A stretch of 64,000 bases of DNA from NCBI RefSeq assembly GCF_921293095.1, contig NC_060248.1, positions 79,863,243 to 79,927,242 of the forward strand, given 5' to 3'. Position numbers and translations under genes: made by a program. The stretch is from Ischnura elegans. Lineage: Eukaryota > Arthropoda > Insecta > Odonata > Coenagrionidae. Positions 47,108-59,956 of the stretch are shown here, one piece after another (positions within the stretch are counted from its first letter, which is position 1; every line of letters begins with the position of its first letter). The notes under the pieces are model-generated. The model made no database searches and was not told the origin of the DNA. It saw only the letters and a list, made by a program, of their open reading frames with translations.

Positions 47108-48675
47108 GTTATTTAAATTTTCAAATCTATTGTTAACGATGCGAAGATCCCCCCGTCGCGTTACAGTGGTGTCTGCTCTTCGCATTAGACGACATTTCTC
47201 AATAAATAAAGAAGATAAAGAAGTATGAAATTGCTCGTTACAATGGTATATAATTAAAAATATAATTAATGTGTTATTTTAAAGATTTAAACAATGATAA
47301 AGTTTACAACAAATAAAAATTTCAAATCAATTTTTGACGATGTAGTTACCCCTTCGATTTTTTTTTCATCGTATTGCACACTCTCAAGTATGATCCGAGA
47401 TATATCTTTACATTAATTACATCAAACAGTGGCCGCGGGGTCTGCCTTCTGCGCAGAACTTCCAGGAGTCGGTTCTCCAGATCTTACCTCAGTGCGTCTT
47501 TTTCCTCCTTTTCGTCACATTTTTTATTACGAGCCCATGGGATTCAGAATAGCAAATAAATTTGTTAACAATTGAATAAAGAGTCATAACTTCTAGAATC
47601 AACACATGTGACCATAATAAACTTTCAAAGATCAAGCGAATACCCGGAAAATAAACTTAAACTAGTCGCCACTGCCTTGAGATCATCTCCTCAAAAGGTT
47701 ATCTACCTCTAGGTAGCTCATAAATCAAGAATAGACCATCCTATATCAATCTGCAAGGATATAATGATGTATTTGAAGAACAAATCCCTCAAGCGAAGGA
47801 AATGGGCCGTAGTTATGCAGAAAAAATTAATCTAATATATATTTGAGGGAAATATATGAAGCCAGTGAAGAAAGAAATGCTAACTTTATAGGAATGGTAT
47901 CTCCAAATTATCCACTTCAGGCTTCCGTAGTTCATGTAGGCTGGAACGAACATTAGTGAGTCTGTATGATCCAAAAATTGTGCAAGCTATAAACTTTGGT
48001 CGCAAACTTTTCTTTTCTTAACCGATGAGCAGTTAAAGCGCTGCATTTTCTTGCAGGCATAAATTTGTCAACATGAATACTTTTATAAAATTTTCATATA
48101 CCGTTATTATCGTAGAGAACACAACGTAAGTGCATTCCATCCGTTTCAAGGGGAAATTCCTTCAAAGGAAAGGTCGCAATTTAAGTGAAATAATTCACTT
48201 TTCCGACAACGCTGGGGCTCGATATTAAATCCATTATAGTACCTACCCTTAATTCTGCAGTACCACGAAATGGGATTTCCTAGTTGACACTGAATGGCAT
48301 TCCCAGGCAACAAAAGAAGAGCTGATGGTAGGATTCCGTGAAGAAACTAGGTGCCTCCCTAGTAGCTGATATGTGAGTGATATCCGTTCCTTTCATGCAA
48401 ATATTCCACAATCCAGGAAAGTTATTAGCTAAGCATTCGAAGTAATTACTTTTCACTTCTCTTGTGCTGATTTGATGAGTTCTGAGGAAGCTACTACTGT
48501 AATTCAAGGTCCTTGACTGAGAATATGAGCTAACTTTGTATCTGCTAGACACCTCCGCTGAAAAGGGAAATCTGAATTGCTCGTTGAAACTAAATATTTG
48601 TATTTTATGTCTGCAGCCAAGAGAGAATCATCCTCCGTAATAAAACGGCTAGCATGAACAAAATGCCGTAAGAGG
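47108..48675. other. Intergenic DNA, nothing recognised
   Basis: Short ORFs only. A minus-strand frame at 48280-48552 reads without obvious low complexity but has no motif that I recognise, no clear splice partners and no start context that sets it apart. Confidence 0.35.
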
Positions 48676-48723
48676 AAACGGAAGCAAACATGGATGTTCA
48701 AGCATCTATGTTTGCTTCCGTTT
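48676..48723. repeat. miRNA-like hairpin, 21-nt arms
   Basis: The arms AAACGGAAGCAAACATGGATG (48676-48696) and the segment 48703-48723 pair over all 21 nt, with one G-U pair, across a 6-nt loop. The loop and total length are shorter than in usual animal pre-miRNAs, so a small inverted duplication is equally possible. Confidence 0.6.
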
Positions 48724-49099
48724 GCTTGCTTTGTTGTGCCTAATTATTACTGTAACAATACCTACTACATTTCTACTGGAGTAAAGGAAAAAAAACTGAT
48801 TAAGGAAATGATTACGAGCTATAAACTCGATCATATCTCATTCTAATTAAATTTCCATTAATTCTAACGGAGTGGATCCTATGGAAAAGTCAGCACCTCA
48901 AGCAACAGGGATATTTAAAAAAATCAGAATATTTAAGGGGTAGTGAAAATCGATTTGAAAACTTAAATTTGTTATGAAAAAATTAAATTGGTTAAATATT
49001 TCATTTAAAATATCAGTGAACATTTTTTTCGATCAAAGACCTTTAAGATTACATGCTTTTAATATCTTCCTTCTTTACGGAAATAGGTTTGACGCCTAA

Positions 49100-49334
49100 A
49101 GGCCTGTTTACACGGTACATTAACACGTACGGGTTAATGTCTAAATGTATGAACGCGAGAATGAACGCCAAAATGCACCGTGTAACCACCCAACTTGTGC
49201 GAATGCATGCACAGAAAATAGAACCTGTTCTAATTTGGTTCATGCATTCGTACATGTTCCGTTCCGGTCCACAAAAATCATTCACGCAAACGTACATTAA
49301 CTCGTACGTGTTAATGTATCGTGTAAACAGGCCT
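49100..49334. mobile_element. MITE with TAA target duplication (AGGCCTGTTTACAC type)
   Basis: A 235-bp element flanked by TAA (49097-49099 and 49335-49337). The TIRs begin AGGCCTGTTTACACG and match over about 45 bp with few differences. It is the best preserved member of the family that includes 26584-26790. ORFs on both strands here are by-products of the inverted ends. Confidence 0.85.
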
Positions 49335-50164
49335 TAAAACGAGGACGCTTTCCTAAAATTGCAGTTATACGAAATAACAATATCTTGTAAACCATTGTAT
49401 GCATTGCAAAAATACCACGGGATTTTCATTTTCTAAGCAAATGAAGACAATTCGATGCATTTGGTCAAAATCGGTGGCCCGAGGGGAAAACACCCGGTCG
49501 ATTTTGGGTGATATGACCCATGTATATTTTTGATACTTTTGCTTTTTGTATTTTTTATCCGAAGTACAATTTCTGAAATTATTTTGTAACTAAATTATGT
49601 ATTTATCTAGATATTATTTTGTAATATCAGAATAAATGTATTATCCAAATACATATTTTAAACCAGTTCCGATTACACTATCGTTTCCGTAGGCTGCCTG
49701 AATATTTTGGATACAAGTATTTTGTCGTCTATTTTAGTGATTTCTTTAAGCTCTCAGCCAATGAGAACTCAACAAATCCATGAGAGGTTCACCTCTTTGT
49801 ATCGGGCAGGCGAGGTGTGAATGCTCACTGCCTCGTGACCTCCGTTCGAGATACCGCTCTGTATAACATATGTCAATTGAAAACTGCATACCACTAAGGA
49901 TGAGCTAGCACGAGCGTTGCCGCCACGTGTGCAATAGCGGTATTCGGAGCGATAATGTCTGCTTTACGTCAAATTTCACGTGAGAAACGGAACCAGACTT
50001 GAAAGGCCAAAATCTTCCAAAGCCATGGAAAATATGAGAAAATCACGCTACGCAAAAATAATCTACAACCCGATCGTAGTTGAATGCTACACGTCACAGG
50101 ATCACAGGAGCAACGCATCTTAATCGATTTTTTTCATTTTGCCGTGCTCGCTGTTTTTGTGTTT

Positions 50165-50300
50165 ATTTGATTTGATTGTTGAAAGTAGCGATTGCTGATA
50201 AGTTTCTAATATTATTGATTAATAATAAACATTAACATAAATTATACCTATCACACATAAATTAATAGTAATTATTGTTTATAACCATTCTGTTAAGCTT
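50165..50300. repeat. Left arm of a 2.3-kb inverted duplication
   Basis: The segment from ATTTGATTTGATTGTTG to TTCTGTTAAGCTT reads as the reverse complement of 52363-52485 with small indels. The arms are separated by about 2.06 kb that contains two MITEs. Confidence 0.8.
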
Positions 50301-50404
50301 CGATTTCCTAATTACTGCGCAAATATGACAGAAGCGGTGATACCTTCGGTGAACTATTACCGATGAAGCGGTAATTGGTACATCGTCTTTTCAAATATGC
50401 ATAA

Positions 50405-50643
50405 AGGACGTTTTACACGGGGAAAATCATTGCTAAATCAAATCATTGCAGGTTAGTATTGAAAACATTTATTAAAATTGCGAGAATCTGAGCCTGCAAT
50501 TAGAGTAGGGGCTATTTTGCCATCTCGCAACAGTGCATTCTCTCGTGCGATGCAGCAATTCACCGCTTTACACGACGCAATTTTTACTGCACCTTCGTAC
50601 ATACGTAAGATTGCGTAATGATGTGCCCCGAGTAAAACGGCCT
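50405..50643. mobile_element. MITE with AGGACGTTTTACACGGGG ends
   Basis: The left end AGGACGTTTTACACGGGG and the inverted right end AGGCCGTTTTACTCGGGG bound 239 bp. TAA precedes the left end and a TAA overlaps the right boundary. Size and end type fit the same TAA-target group as 46870-47104 and 49100-49334. Confidence 0.7.
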
Positions 50644-51798
50644 AAGTCACACCAGTACAGCATTTACGGCACAAAATATCATTAACCAAGACCACGTCAT
50701 TAATTTCCTTAGAAATTATTTCATAAACTAAGCTGTGTCAAGAAACTTTTTGTGTCCGAGTATTTCCTTGCAGTGCTTCCCACGCCTTACAAATTTTTAT
50801 CCACACTCTATCTCCTTGCAGACATGACTGTCCATTAGAACGGATACATTGGCTGTAATGTAATAATATACCGATGAAGTTAAAAATGGTCCCTATTTGA
50901 AAAGCACAGAAATACAATGGGTTTGCAATTTAAAAATGAATTCATTTGTTACAGTTGCTAAGCTTTATCGAAAAATAATTTTTTAGGTTACATTTAAAAA
51001 ATAATTTTATGCAATATCTCCATTATATAAAACCATTCATAGAAAAGAGCAATTTTTTATTCGAAAAAACTCTCTTGATGTATTGTTACTAAAAAGTTTC
51101 GTTATACTATCGTTAACATCACAATCTCTAATCCTGTCAGTTATTTACTATAGGGAAACACATCTATTCGCGTTCCTCAACATTTAAATGGAACCCTTTA
51201 TAACTCGCAACTTCGTGTGGCATAGGGAAGCTACCTGGTTCCTTTGGAGCACAATAATTGCACATTTCTCCAGCTCAAATGCCACCAATGCTCCTTCAGA
51301 ATGTGGAGTCTCTGGTTCCTTTTCCGTCTCAGTGAATACCAGGTGTCAACGGACGAGATCCTTAGACCGCCCCACTTATTTCCACTAATTGGACTAACCC
51401 TTACGATGTACACGCATGTAGACTTCTAGATGCAGCGGAATATTCATGGAAATTATAACATTCATGGAAAACAGCCTCTCATTTAGCTATTTATCCGATA
51501 ATAATAATTAATTAAATATTAATAATTTTCTCTCTCGGTGCTGCACGTGACTCGTCTGCATTGTTTAACATTCACCGATTGAGGAATTAAGCATCAGAGA
51601 AAGCCTATTGTACTGGCATCAACATTGATGAAGTGTCATCGCTTTGTCGAAAACTGGTCACCAAATATTCAGTCATATTCTCGCATTATTAGGAAGTTTG
51701 CTCAGATGTAGGCGATAACTTCATGATTAATTAGAGTCACGAGATATGAAAAAACTATTTTCGGCAGACGTTGCATTTCTCGAAGCTTGAATACTAAC
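50644..51798. other. Intergenic DNA, nothing recognised
   Basis: AT-rich with short overlapping ORFs at 51188-51429 on both strands. No family motif or repeat end that I can identify. Confidence 0.35.
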
Positions 51799-52363
51799 TT
51801 AACCTTTCGTCAGGCGCAATGTTGGAATTACTGAGTTCAGGCGCAAAGTGTCTAAAAGGCACAGATGTAAAATAACATAAGTAACTCTTAGCACGGCTCA
51901 TGTCACCTTTGAGTACACCTTTAGACTCTAAACCACCATTATTAGTGTAGTCTAACACATAAATTATTTCTTATTTGCTATGTATATACCCCTATACACA
52001 CCGTCATACGGCCCCGGACCGATCCAGCAAGGTGCGATTTAATCTGCTCTTTCCTATTAAGTATTATTATATATAATGTATTTTAGCATGTGAATTCTAT
52101 ATAATTAGGGTTTTTTATTTTTCTATATTATATATCCAATAATGCTTTTATTTCCCTTTATTTTAACATCATTTTGCTTAATTATGCTAAATAATCCGCC
52201 ACTGATCTGTCGGCATAAATGCGAAAAGCGAAAGGCTGTATATAATGTGCCAAAAGAAACAGCTACAATGAGTATAAAGGGTCTATGCCACCTATTGGCA
52301 CAGAGAAGTGAAAAAACACTTGCGCTGAGCCTGTCAGATCCATTGCGCCCGACGGAAGGTTAA
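51799..52363. mobile_element. piggyBac-like MITE, copy 2
   Basis: A 565-bp element between TTAA 51799-51802 and TTAA 52360-52363, in opposite orientation to 6035-6600. The ends are CCTTTCGTCAGGCGCAATG and, inverted, CCTTCCGTCGGGCGCAATGG. Sequence similarity to copy 1 is clearest in the terminal 100 bp. Confidence 0.8.
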
Positions 52364-52485
52364 AGCTTAACAGCATGGTTATAAACAATAATTACGATTA
52401 ATTTATGTGTGATAATCATTGTTTATGTTAATGTTTATAATCTGAAACTTATCAACAATCGTTGCTCTCAACAATCAAATCAAAT
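52363..52485. repeat. Right arm of the 2.3-kb inverted duplication
   Basis: AAGCTTAACAGCATGG through CAATCAAATCAAAT mirrors 50165-50300. It starts right at the TTAA border of the piggyBac-like MITE. Confidence 0.8.
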
Positions 52486-54726
52486 ATCCTCCTGGCAAAC
52501 ATAGATGCAAACGGCGCAAAGCAGTTATTCGTGTTTTCGACCTTGTTCCACCAATTTTAAAAATCTGGAAAAAATCAGGACTATACGTCAAGGTAGGGGT
52601 AAAAACATTTAATTTTTTCGGCGTATCTATTGTTTCCTAAAATTTTTAATTAAATTTTGAAATTTTCAAACTTATGTAAAAGTTTAGTTTTTGGTCAAAA
52701 TATTTTGAAAAAAATCATGATCGTAGAGCGTAATAGTATATACCTACATTGTAAAATCAAGAAAACTATTTTACAAACCGAAAAATTGGAGATATGGTTA
52801 AAAAACTAAAAATCGCGTTTCAATTTTTTTTTTGGGTTATTTTCCACTGTTGATGCCTGAAACTTTGAGGAAACATATGATTTTGGAAGCACTTTAAATA
52901 TATATTTTTATATTTTTTAATATCTGGGGGCAATTTTTACCATCTTAACCTGATAGACCCTTTCCGAGTTTTTATGATTTTTATTTCAAAATTTACCGTA
53001 AATTATGTAGAAAACTAAAATAAATTGAGAGAATAAGAATGTATAAATATATTCCTTTCCAATGATATTTGCTCCAACTATACTTGACCATTATCACTAA
53101 TTTAAGTATGCAAAAGCAAAACGGCCTGCGTCCTTTATATTAATGAGTATTTTTACTGAGTATTATATCTATATCTCATAAAAAGGCTTACTGAACGTTT
53201 GTCCGGTTTTCTTTGCAATTTTGGACCACTATTTGCCGAACAGAATCAGTCAGTGCCGGATCCAAGGAACCAAGGGGGGCCTAGGGTAACCTCCCAGCAG
53301 TGGTATCTCATCTTGTGCAAATTGAATATCCACACTTTCAGTAATACTCAGCCCAAGTGACTTTGCTACTTACGGCGTGCTAACCCCGCGTTTTGTTCTA
53401 CTTTCTTCTTGCCTACGCAAAATTAAGAAGGCGATCCCCGCCCTATAGTAGGTAAGCTCTATATTGCACTTCCTTTTTCCAACTCTCGGGTATTTTCTCC
53501 TGTAAAGTGGGTAGAATAAATTTTCTCATGTTTATATCAAATGGGTTCACGAATTTTTAGCGATCCACAGAAGTTTTCCTTTTTCCTCTGCGTTAAAATC
53601 TAATACAAGGTGACGTTCACCGACTATACCGTCGGGGTCATCAGGCCGGTATAGAAATTGAAAAGTCATGGGACTTATATCACGATGCAAATACTGTAAC
53701 TACAGTTCTTGAATGAAAATCTGAGTGGTATTAATCTGAAGCTTTGGAAATTAATACAGAGTACGGTAGACTAGTGACTCTATTGCATCGTTGCCAACTC
53801 TGAAATCCCACTCCGAAATTCTCGAAGTGCGAGGTGGAAAAGGAAAAGTAACCAGTCCTTAGAGCCTAATAAGGTGTGGCTTTAACAGGCCTGTAATTAA
53901 TTCCGGAGTGAGATATATCTTACACCATGTCGTATACCATCACTTATCCAAATCAATCCATGGGTTGGATCAATGCAAAAGTGCGTAGGAAAGTGGACAT
54001 GACCAAGAAGTACTTGTAAATAAAGTTAATTTTTATTTGGCCGTCGCAGGAATAAATCCTTTCAAAAGACAAACTTTATGGTAGCTGTGTGCGACAGGGC
54101 CACGAATTTCCCTTCCTACCCGCTGATACCCCATATCACCAGTCACGTGCGTCCAATTGTCCTAGCGGTCATGAATGGTTATTTGTTATCTGTCAACGGT
54201 GTAGGTCCTCCTGCTCTTCTACAGCCGATTCAATGCTAAAGTGTCCCTTAACAGGGTAAGCGCATTGTATTATGCGGTCTCGCGCCACAACCTTGAACAA
54301 ATTTTTTTATTAAAATATTTTTTTGCGGTGCTGGCCGGCTGTTCTATGGAATAACAAACAATTCGCAATGCTGAACTTGTCATTAGAACATAGACCAAGA
54401 TTTCACCGAATGATCAATACCTTTTTACTGGCATAAAATGATTTTTGAAGAATTCAAGATTTTCAAATAGCTGCACAAAAGAATTTACTTAATTTTTTTA
54501 CTTGGTCTCAATGAGGGCAGCACAGGCGTCATTGAGGGATCACTGGCCTAATAAGGTCAATAACATTTCGGGGGCTCAAATTTTTCAGTCTTCTTAAGTA
54601 GGACAACTGATAACTCAATAATTTCGCCGCTAAAATTCGGAAAATACACAATTGTCATATATTTGTATTTTTTACGTAGCCTTACACGTTACCATAGCCA
54701 AATTATATGTATACTTATTAGAATCA
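52486..54726. other. Intergenic DNA with one hAT-like end fragment
   Basis: No gene recognised. Near 53253 the sequence CAGTGCCGGATCCAAGG resembles the tip of a hAT-type element without a visible partner. Confidence 0.35.
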
Positions 54727-54993
54727 GTAGAGGGTTAAGGGGAAGGGCGGGGAGTGACCGCCCCAAATACTTAGAAAAATGGAAGAGATGATTTTTAAGG
54801 TGCTCTGTAATACAAGTTTTTATTTCACCAGCTTAACAAATATTGTTCAAAAATATTGATGAATGCCTAACAGCCATTTTCTCCGCATATCAGGCCTCAC
54901 AATCACACGCATTATCTCTGGGAGGCACTGCATATCACCAAAGTGCCGCTATAAGTAATGAACCCCTCCCCAAAAACAACGACCTTAATCCGC
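54727..54993. mobile_element. Second member of the GGGTGGATTAAG MITE family
   Basis: The right end CGACCTTAATCCGCCCTTG (54975-54993) is the reverse complement of the left end of 24784-25075. The left end GAGGGTTAAGGGG mirrors its right end. It is more diverged and lies in opposite orientation. Confidence 0.55.
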
Positions 54994-56102
54994 CCTTGAA
55001 AGGAAGGCTAAAACTATCACAGCGAGAAAAAACTTCTAAATCGTGGCCTTGTAAATTTTGTCTCACCAGTGGAAAAAAATCGACTAATTAATTCATCTCA
55101 CTTTAGGATTGAGAGACATTGAACTGATAGCTCTTTCAGTAAAACCTCCCGGAGTCATTTTATGCCTACGTTGTTGCCTAAGGTCGATGAAATTTCCAAT
55201 TTCACGTAATTGGGCACAAATTGATTTTATCGCTTCACTGAACACCGTTATCCTTAAAGCAAAGCACAATCGTGAAGAAAAGAAAAATAGTGTTATACAT
55301 TCGTCATATCACTCCAAAGAGGGGTCGTGCGAATATTTTTTAGGAGTCCATTTCGAACTGGTACGACGGATATACCGACTTAAAATGCTTTGATGCCATA
55401 AACAGATAAAATAACACATTAGTATAAGGACAAACCCGATTTAATAATATAAATACGTTTATTCAAAGTTTAAATAAATCACTAGAAAATCAATGCAAAA
55501 TGAACTCTCCAAGAAAGCCACAATGAAATCATTAAGAACCATGGCGACCGAGTGGAAATGGAAAATGACTACATACTTGAATATTCAGAGGCTTCGAGTT
55601 CACCTTAAGGGAAGATGAGAAGTGTATCATAGCGATATGGAAATTTCAGCTAAGGTATAGCGCTACAGAAGCTAAAATTTTCCCAAGGATTTTATAACAG
55701 CTTACGGATTATGTTTTATATTTTTAGGATTTTCGAATTCAACATCTTTCAATGTGTTATAGGGAGTCCAATCTATATGAAAAAAATCACGTTAATTGTT
55801 TCAAATAAAGAAAGCGCAAAATTCAAAATCAATTAATATTCTCAAACCGAAAAAAAACGTCGTATATATGGGTAAAATCGGTAAATATAAAGTTGTGGTG
55901 AGAGGTGCATTCATGTCTTCCGAAATAAGGCTCAACAGTTTTTGCAAGATTTTAGATTACGTTTATCCGAAATGTTCATCCGAACGCACTCTGTCCGAAG
56001 TTCTTCCGCTATGGTGTCGATAAAAATAACAGCAATAATAATAATTAGGCTAAACATGAATATAAACAAAATAAATTCAACTTGAGGTTAATGAGGCATT
56101 TT
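54994..56102. other. Intergenic DNA, nothing recognised
   Basis: Short plus-strand frames at 54843-55091, 55109-55393 and 55796-56023 show no motif that I recognise and are not joined by convincing splice sites. Confidence 0.35.
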
Positions 56103-56793
56103 TCAGAAACCATATGTGCTATGTTTAAATTTATTGATGTTTGTAGTGCCTCTTATTAGGGCTGGGAGAGGGTTCCATATTCGTGAGGCGGTAACTATGA
56201 ACGATTTTTTCATATGAGGCGTGTGATGTTTTGGGATATGGGGGTCAATGGTATGATTTCGGGTAGGTATATTATGTACTTCAGATTTTCTTATGAAGTT
56301 CTCGTACAGGTATGGCGGGTAACCGGTCGTTAAGACACTGAAGGCTAGAGTTATTATCAGAAGGGTGCGACGCTCTTTATACTTAAGTCAGTTAAGGCGG
56401 TCGTAAGAGTTACTGATATGGTCCCATTTTTTTAGGTCGTAAATAAATCTTACAGCTGAATTCATAGTCACTTGGAGTCTATTATTGTTTTCGTCGTCTA
56501 ATTTTGCGAATAAGGCTGCACAATAATCCAGGTGAGGGAAGACTAATGTCTTTTCTAAAGAAATTCGTACATCGGGTGTAAGTATTTCTCTGGCTCTGAA
56601 AAGTTAATGAAGTAATCCCAAGAATTTACGCCTCGCATAATGGGTTTGAGTCTTCCAGCTAAGGGTTCGATTAAATATAACTCCGAGGTTTTTTACCGTT
56701 TCCTCATAAGGTATATTGTGGCAACCGATTCTAATTTTTGGTAGATTTTCAGGGTCTAATTCGGAAAAGAAGTAGTTGCTCCCGATAATTATT
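56103..56793 (-). pseudogene. C-terminal relic of a non-LTR reverse transcriptase
   Basis: Read on the minus strand, one frame runs for about 230 codons with two in-frame stops. Diagnostic pieces are KNLGVIFNRTLSWKTQ, KTLVFPHLDYC, KYKERRTLLI and a final WNPLPALIRG, the thumb and C-terminal pattern of Jockey/CR1-like non-LTR polymerases. This is a different lineage from the element at 15.6 kb. The 5' part is missing before about 56793. There is no A-rich tail. Confidence 0.8.
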
Positions 56794-58923
56794 TACATAG
56801 AACTTGCAACAGTTTACTCTCAGCATATGTTCTATCCATGGTCTCTTTCAGTCGAGAGAATGTGATAACCAACAAAATATCTTCTTTTATTGTCTTGAAA
56901 CCATATTCAAGAGCTGACAGCAGAGAGTTTCTAATCAATGGTCACAGAAATTTAATAAAAATGAACCACTTTGAAAAAACACACCATGTAAGTTTTTAAC
57001 CCATTATAACCCAATGTTGCCTCTAAGCAACATCAAAAGTGTATACACTTTTTTATATTTATATTCAGGAAACATTTAAACTACGTGTACTTTCGTGTTG
57101 TAAAGGTTAATGGGGAAATATGTAGCTGCCACAATAATCATGATTGAGTAGAAAAACTTCACAATTTTAAAATTAAAAGCCTTGAAATTTAATTTCTTCC
57201 AGAATCAGCCTTGGATTAGAAAGGGTTAACGATACTTAAAATTTTCATTCAAGAAAATAAGTATAAAAAGCCTATATCAAAGCCTATATAAAAATCGGCT
57301 TTTGTCATTGGGACTCGAATTGCAGGACTATAACTACAAACCATAATTAAAAATCATCAACAATTTAAAGCCGGAGGTATATCAATGATGCGGGAAGCAA
57401 ATATTGTTTATTATATGCATGTTAAGTACCACGAGCATTTCTTATTTAATTTCCATACTTTCTATCATTGAGCAAATTAATATTTTCAGTTAGGATATGA
57501 AATCTTGCACATTTACTTAGTATGAAATAGCTCAAAATTCTTACCTAACGTCTCCAAAAATCTCTTGAATTGAACCACTGTGAAAGTACCTACCTTAGAA
57601 CTTACCAATGGTAGGAATTCAGAATTCACAATTACGGCATCGGAGGAATACAGAGGATTTCATTTTCATTAATGTATTCTGGCATTGTTTACTTTCATAG
57701 ATGAGCCGAGACAACCTTCATGCTCCTAACGTCCAAAGGGTGCACCTAATGAAAACCTACTATAGAAGTAACTTCGGATTATTGAGGAATTATAAGGGAT
57801 CAATGAGGATTTGGTAAAATAAGGGAGCAGATAATTTTGAGATGACACTTGACGGCCCGTTGTCAGTTAAAAATTACACCTATCACCCTTGGCTTCTTAG
57901 GCCTTCAAAGAGAGGTGACAAGTGGCGAGAGGTCGAACGTTGAAATGATAATTAGATATAATTTGATGGCAAACCATTTTTATTCCATTCACAACAGAAA
58001 ATCATGCATACAAAATCACGAACCCTATTCAATTGTCACTACTACTGGAAAAATAAATACGTGCAGTCAATAAAAAAGTATTCCAAGCTAAACTGGAACT
58101 GCAATAATAAACCTTATCCAGTTGGTGGCGAAAGGAAATATAGTGGCCTCAAAATTTCGATTCTCTCGGTGATTCGACTTGAAGATTGGTTTGCATTAAT
58201 TCTACATAAAGATTGGAAACTGAAACTTGATTACTTGACATTTTATTGCGAAGCTTATGGTGTATTTTAAAGCGACTAAGGAACTTAATTTTTATAGCAA
58301 TAAAATTTGGACGAATCTTTGGAGTGATTAAATAAGATGGCTCACGCTTTAACACTGCCAGACCTTTAATAGAACATCAAACATTAATATTTATTCTGGT
58401 AGTGTGGAATAAGTTCAACTCTTTTTTGCGTAATGAACTAGGTCTTAATCATTAATGAGAGCAATCAGAACAGAGAAGTCAAAAAAAAAACATATTTATG
58501 AGTTACATACGGCTTTCTGGGTAAAAATGCATGTGTTCTCCTTACAGACTAACTGCCACACAGCGAGCATATTGTTCTCTACCGATATTCCACATGGAAT
58601 AAACGCACAACAGTTTCATTTCTTATGGAAGGTTTACTTCATGGCATATATTATTACCACGAGGGTGCTTTAATGTTAAAAACCATATCCTCATTTGAGA
58701 GGAGTGAATGATAACTAGGCGACAAGTTATGTGACGCACATCTCGTTATTAATTGTGATGACATTGAGAAATCGAGTAGAAAATTCGGAGAAATATCCCA
58801 GGCGAGATAAATAGGAACAGGTTTCCCTCTTTCATGGGAACCACTTGGACATTAATACTTGCGCGAGTACGATAAGCAAAACAAAAAGCATATCAACACT
58901 GACCCCGATAGTGAGCATGTGCC
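56794..58923. other. Intergenic DNA, nothing recognised
   Basis: AT-rich DNA upstream of the secreted-peptide gene. The short ORFs at 57849-58673 have no supporting features. Confidence 0.35.
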
Positions 58924-58987
58924 TATATATACCAAAAAAGAGAGCCCAAATTCATCAGTTCACACTCAGAGAGGAAGACGCGAAGAG
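58924..58987 (+). promoter_or_regulatory. Probable TATA/Initiator promoter and 5' UTR exon
   Basis: TATATATA (58924-58931) lies 33 bp before the A of an arthropod-type Initiator TCAGTT (58955-58960). The putative first exon ends at 58987, directly before a strong donor GTGAGT. The next good acceptor on this strand before the secreted-peptide start is at 61416-61417 (polypyrimidine tract then CCCACAG). I infer that this is the promoter of that gene, with a 2,430-bp 5' UTR intron. No transcript evidence is available. Confidence 0.55.
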
Positions 58988-59711
58988 GTGAGTACAGTCA
59001 TATCATTTTCCGTACAAAAACAAAAATTTCCACTCCAGCAATAATCTGCTCAACAAGTATGTATTCCCTCTCGGTGAAGTTTTGGTAAAGGACGCTATAT
59101 CTTCAACATAACACTGTACGAAAAGCACGTGTTGCATAATTTAACGAAAACTTTCGTTTGGTATGGCAGCGACCAGCAATAGCAGTTGGAATACTAGCCG
59201 TCCATGTCATAAAGGCAGCGACGAATTTTTCTCCATTTTCAAATAAATTTACAGTCACGGGTCATTCTACTTGTCCATTTCGCCGCTCCAAAAACTCGGT
59301 TATTCTAAAGTCTCCCATAAACACTATAATTATGTCATTTTTCAGTAACACAAATTTCTTTTTCAATACCTGCATCCTAAAACCAATCGTTATTCATAAC
59401 CTTTACTTATGTAAGGTATCCCATAAGATTCTATTAAATATCTCCATCTAATTAAATTTCAAAGGATAGAATAATGACCTCCTCAGCGACAGTTTTTAAG
59501 ACAAGTTCATGCTTTGCACAATCGAACATTTATTTTCGAAAAATTAATAATTAGGTACTGTCAAATAATTTCGATAAGAGTGAAAAAAAAACATTAGCAC
59601 ACTAATCGATAGAAAACTTCAGCCAGCTACTCAGAGCTACATACCAGATCGGTTGGATACATCATTCTGTCAACATGGTAATAGCTAAAGATGTGGTAGC
59701 GGTAGAAAATA

Positions 59712-59925
59712 GTTAAACATCTACGCAATATGTGATATAAGAATTTTCAGTTTTCTTCCAAGGAAAATTAGCAGATGGTATGAAGAAGTAGCCTTTCAAT
59801 ATTTCGTATCCATTTTCAGATTTTAATTCACTCATTGGTTCACTATTTAGCCTCTATGGACCGCAAGAAATTAGCAGGCGGGTCGCATGCAGCCTTGAGC
59901 CCGCGGTTTGAGGACCCTTGCTCTA
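59712..59925. repeat. hAT-like MITE fragment
   Basis: The right end, inverted, reads CAAGGGTCCTCAAACCGCGG, a well-known type of hAT terminus. The left part (AACATCTACGCAATATGTGAT) and the end of the segment are similar to 62970-63125, so a diverged relative flanks the gene on the other side. Confidence 0.5.
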
Positions 59926-59956
59926 GATGGCGATCTTCTTCATAAGGAAATTCGAA

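Noticed and set aside
48280..48701. Minus-strand ORFs of 90 and 65 aa
   Set aside because: No recognisable domain, overlapping frames, and no splice signals that extend them.
49049..49337. Overlapping ORFs of 82 and 94 aa on both strands
   Set aside because: They are mirror images produced by the inverted ends of a 235-bp MITE.
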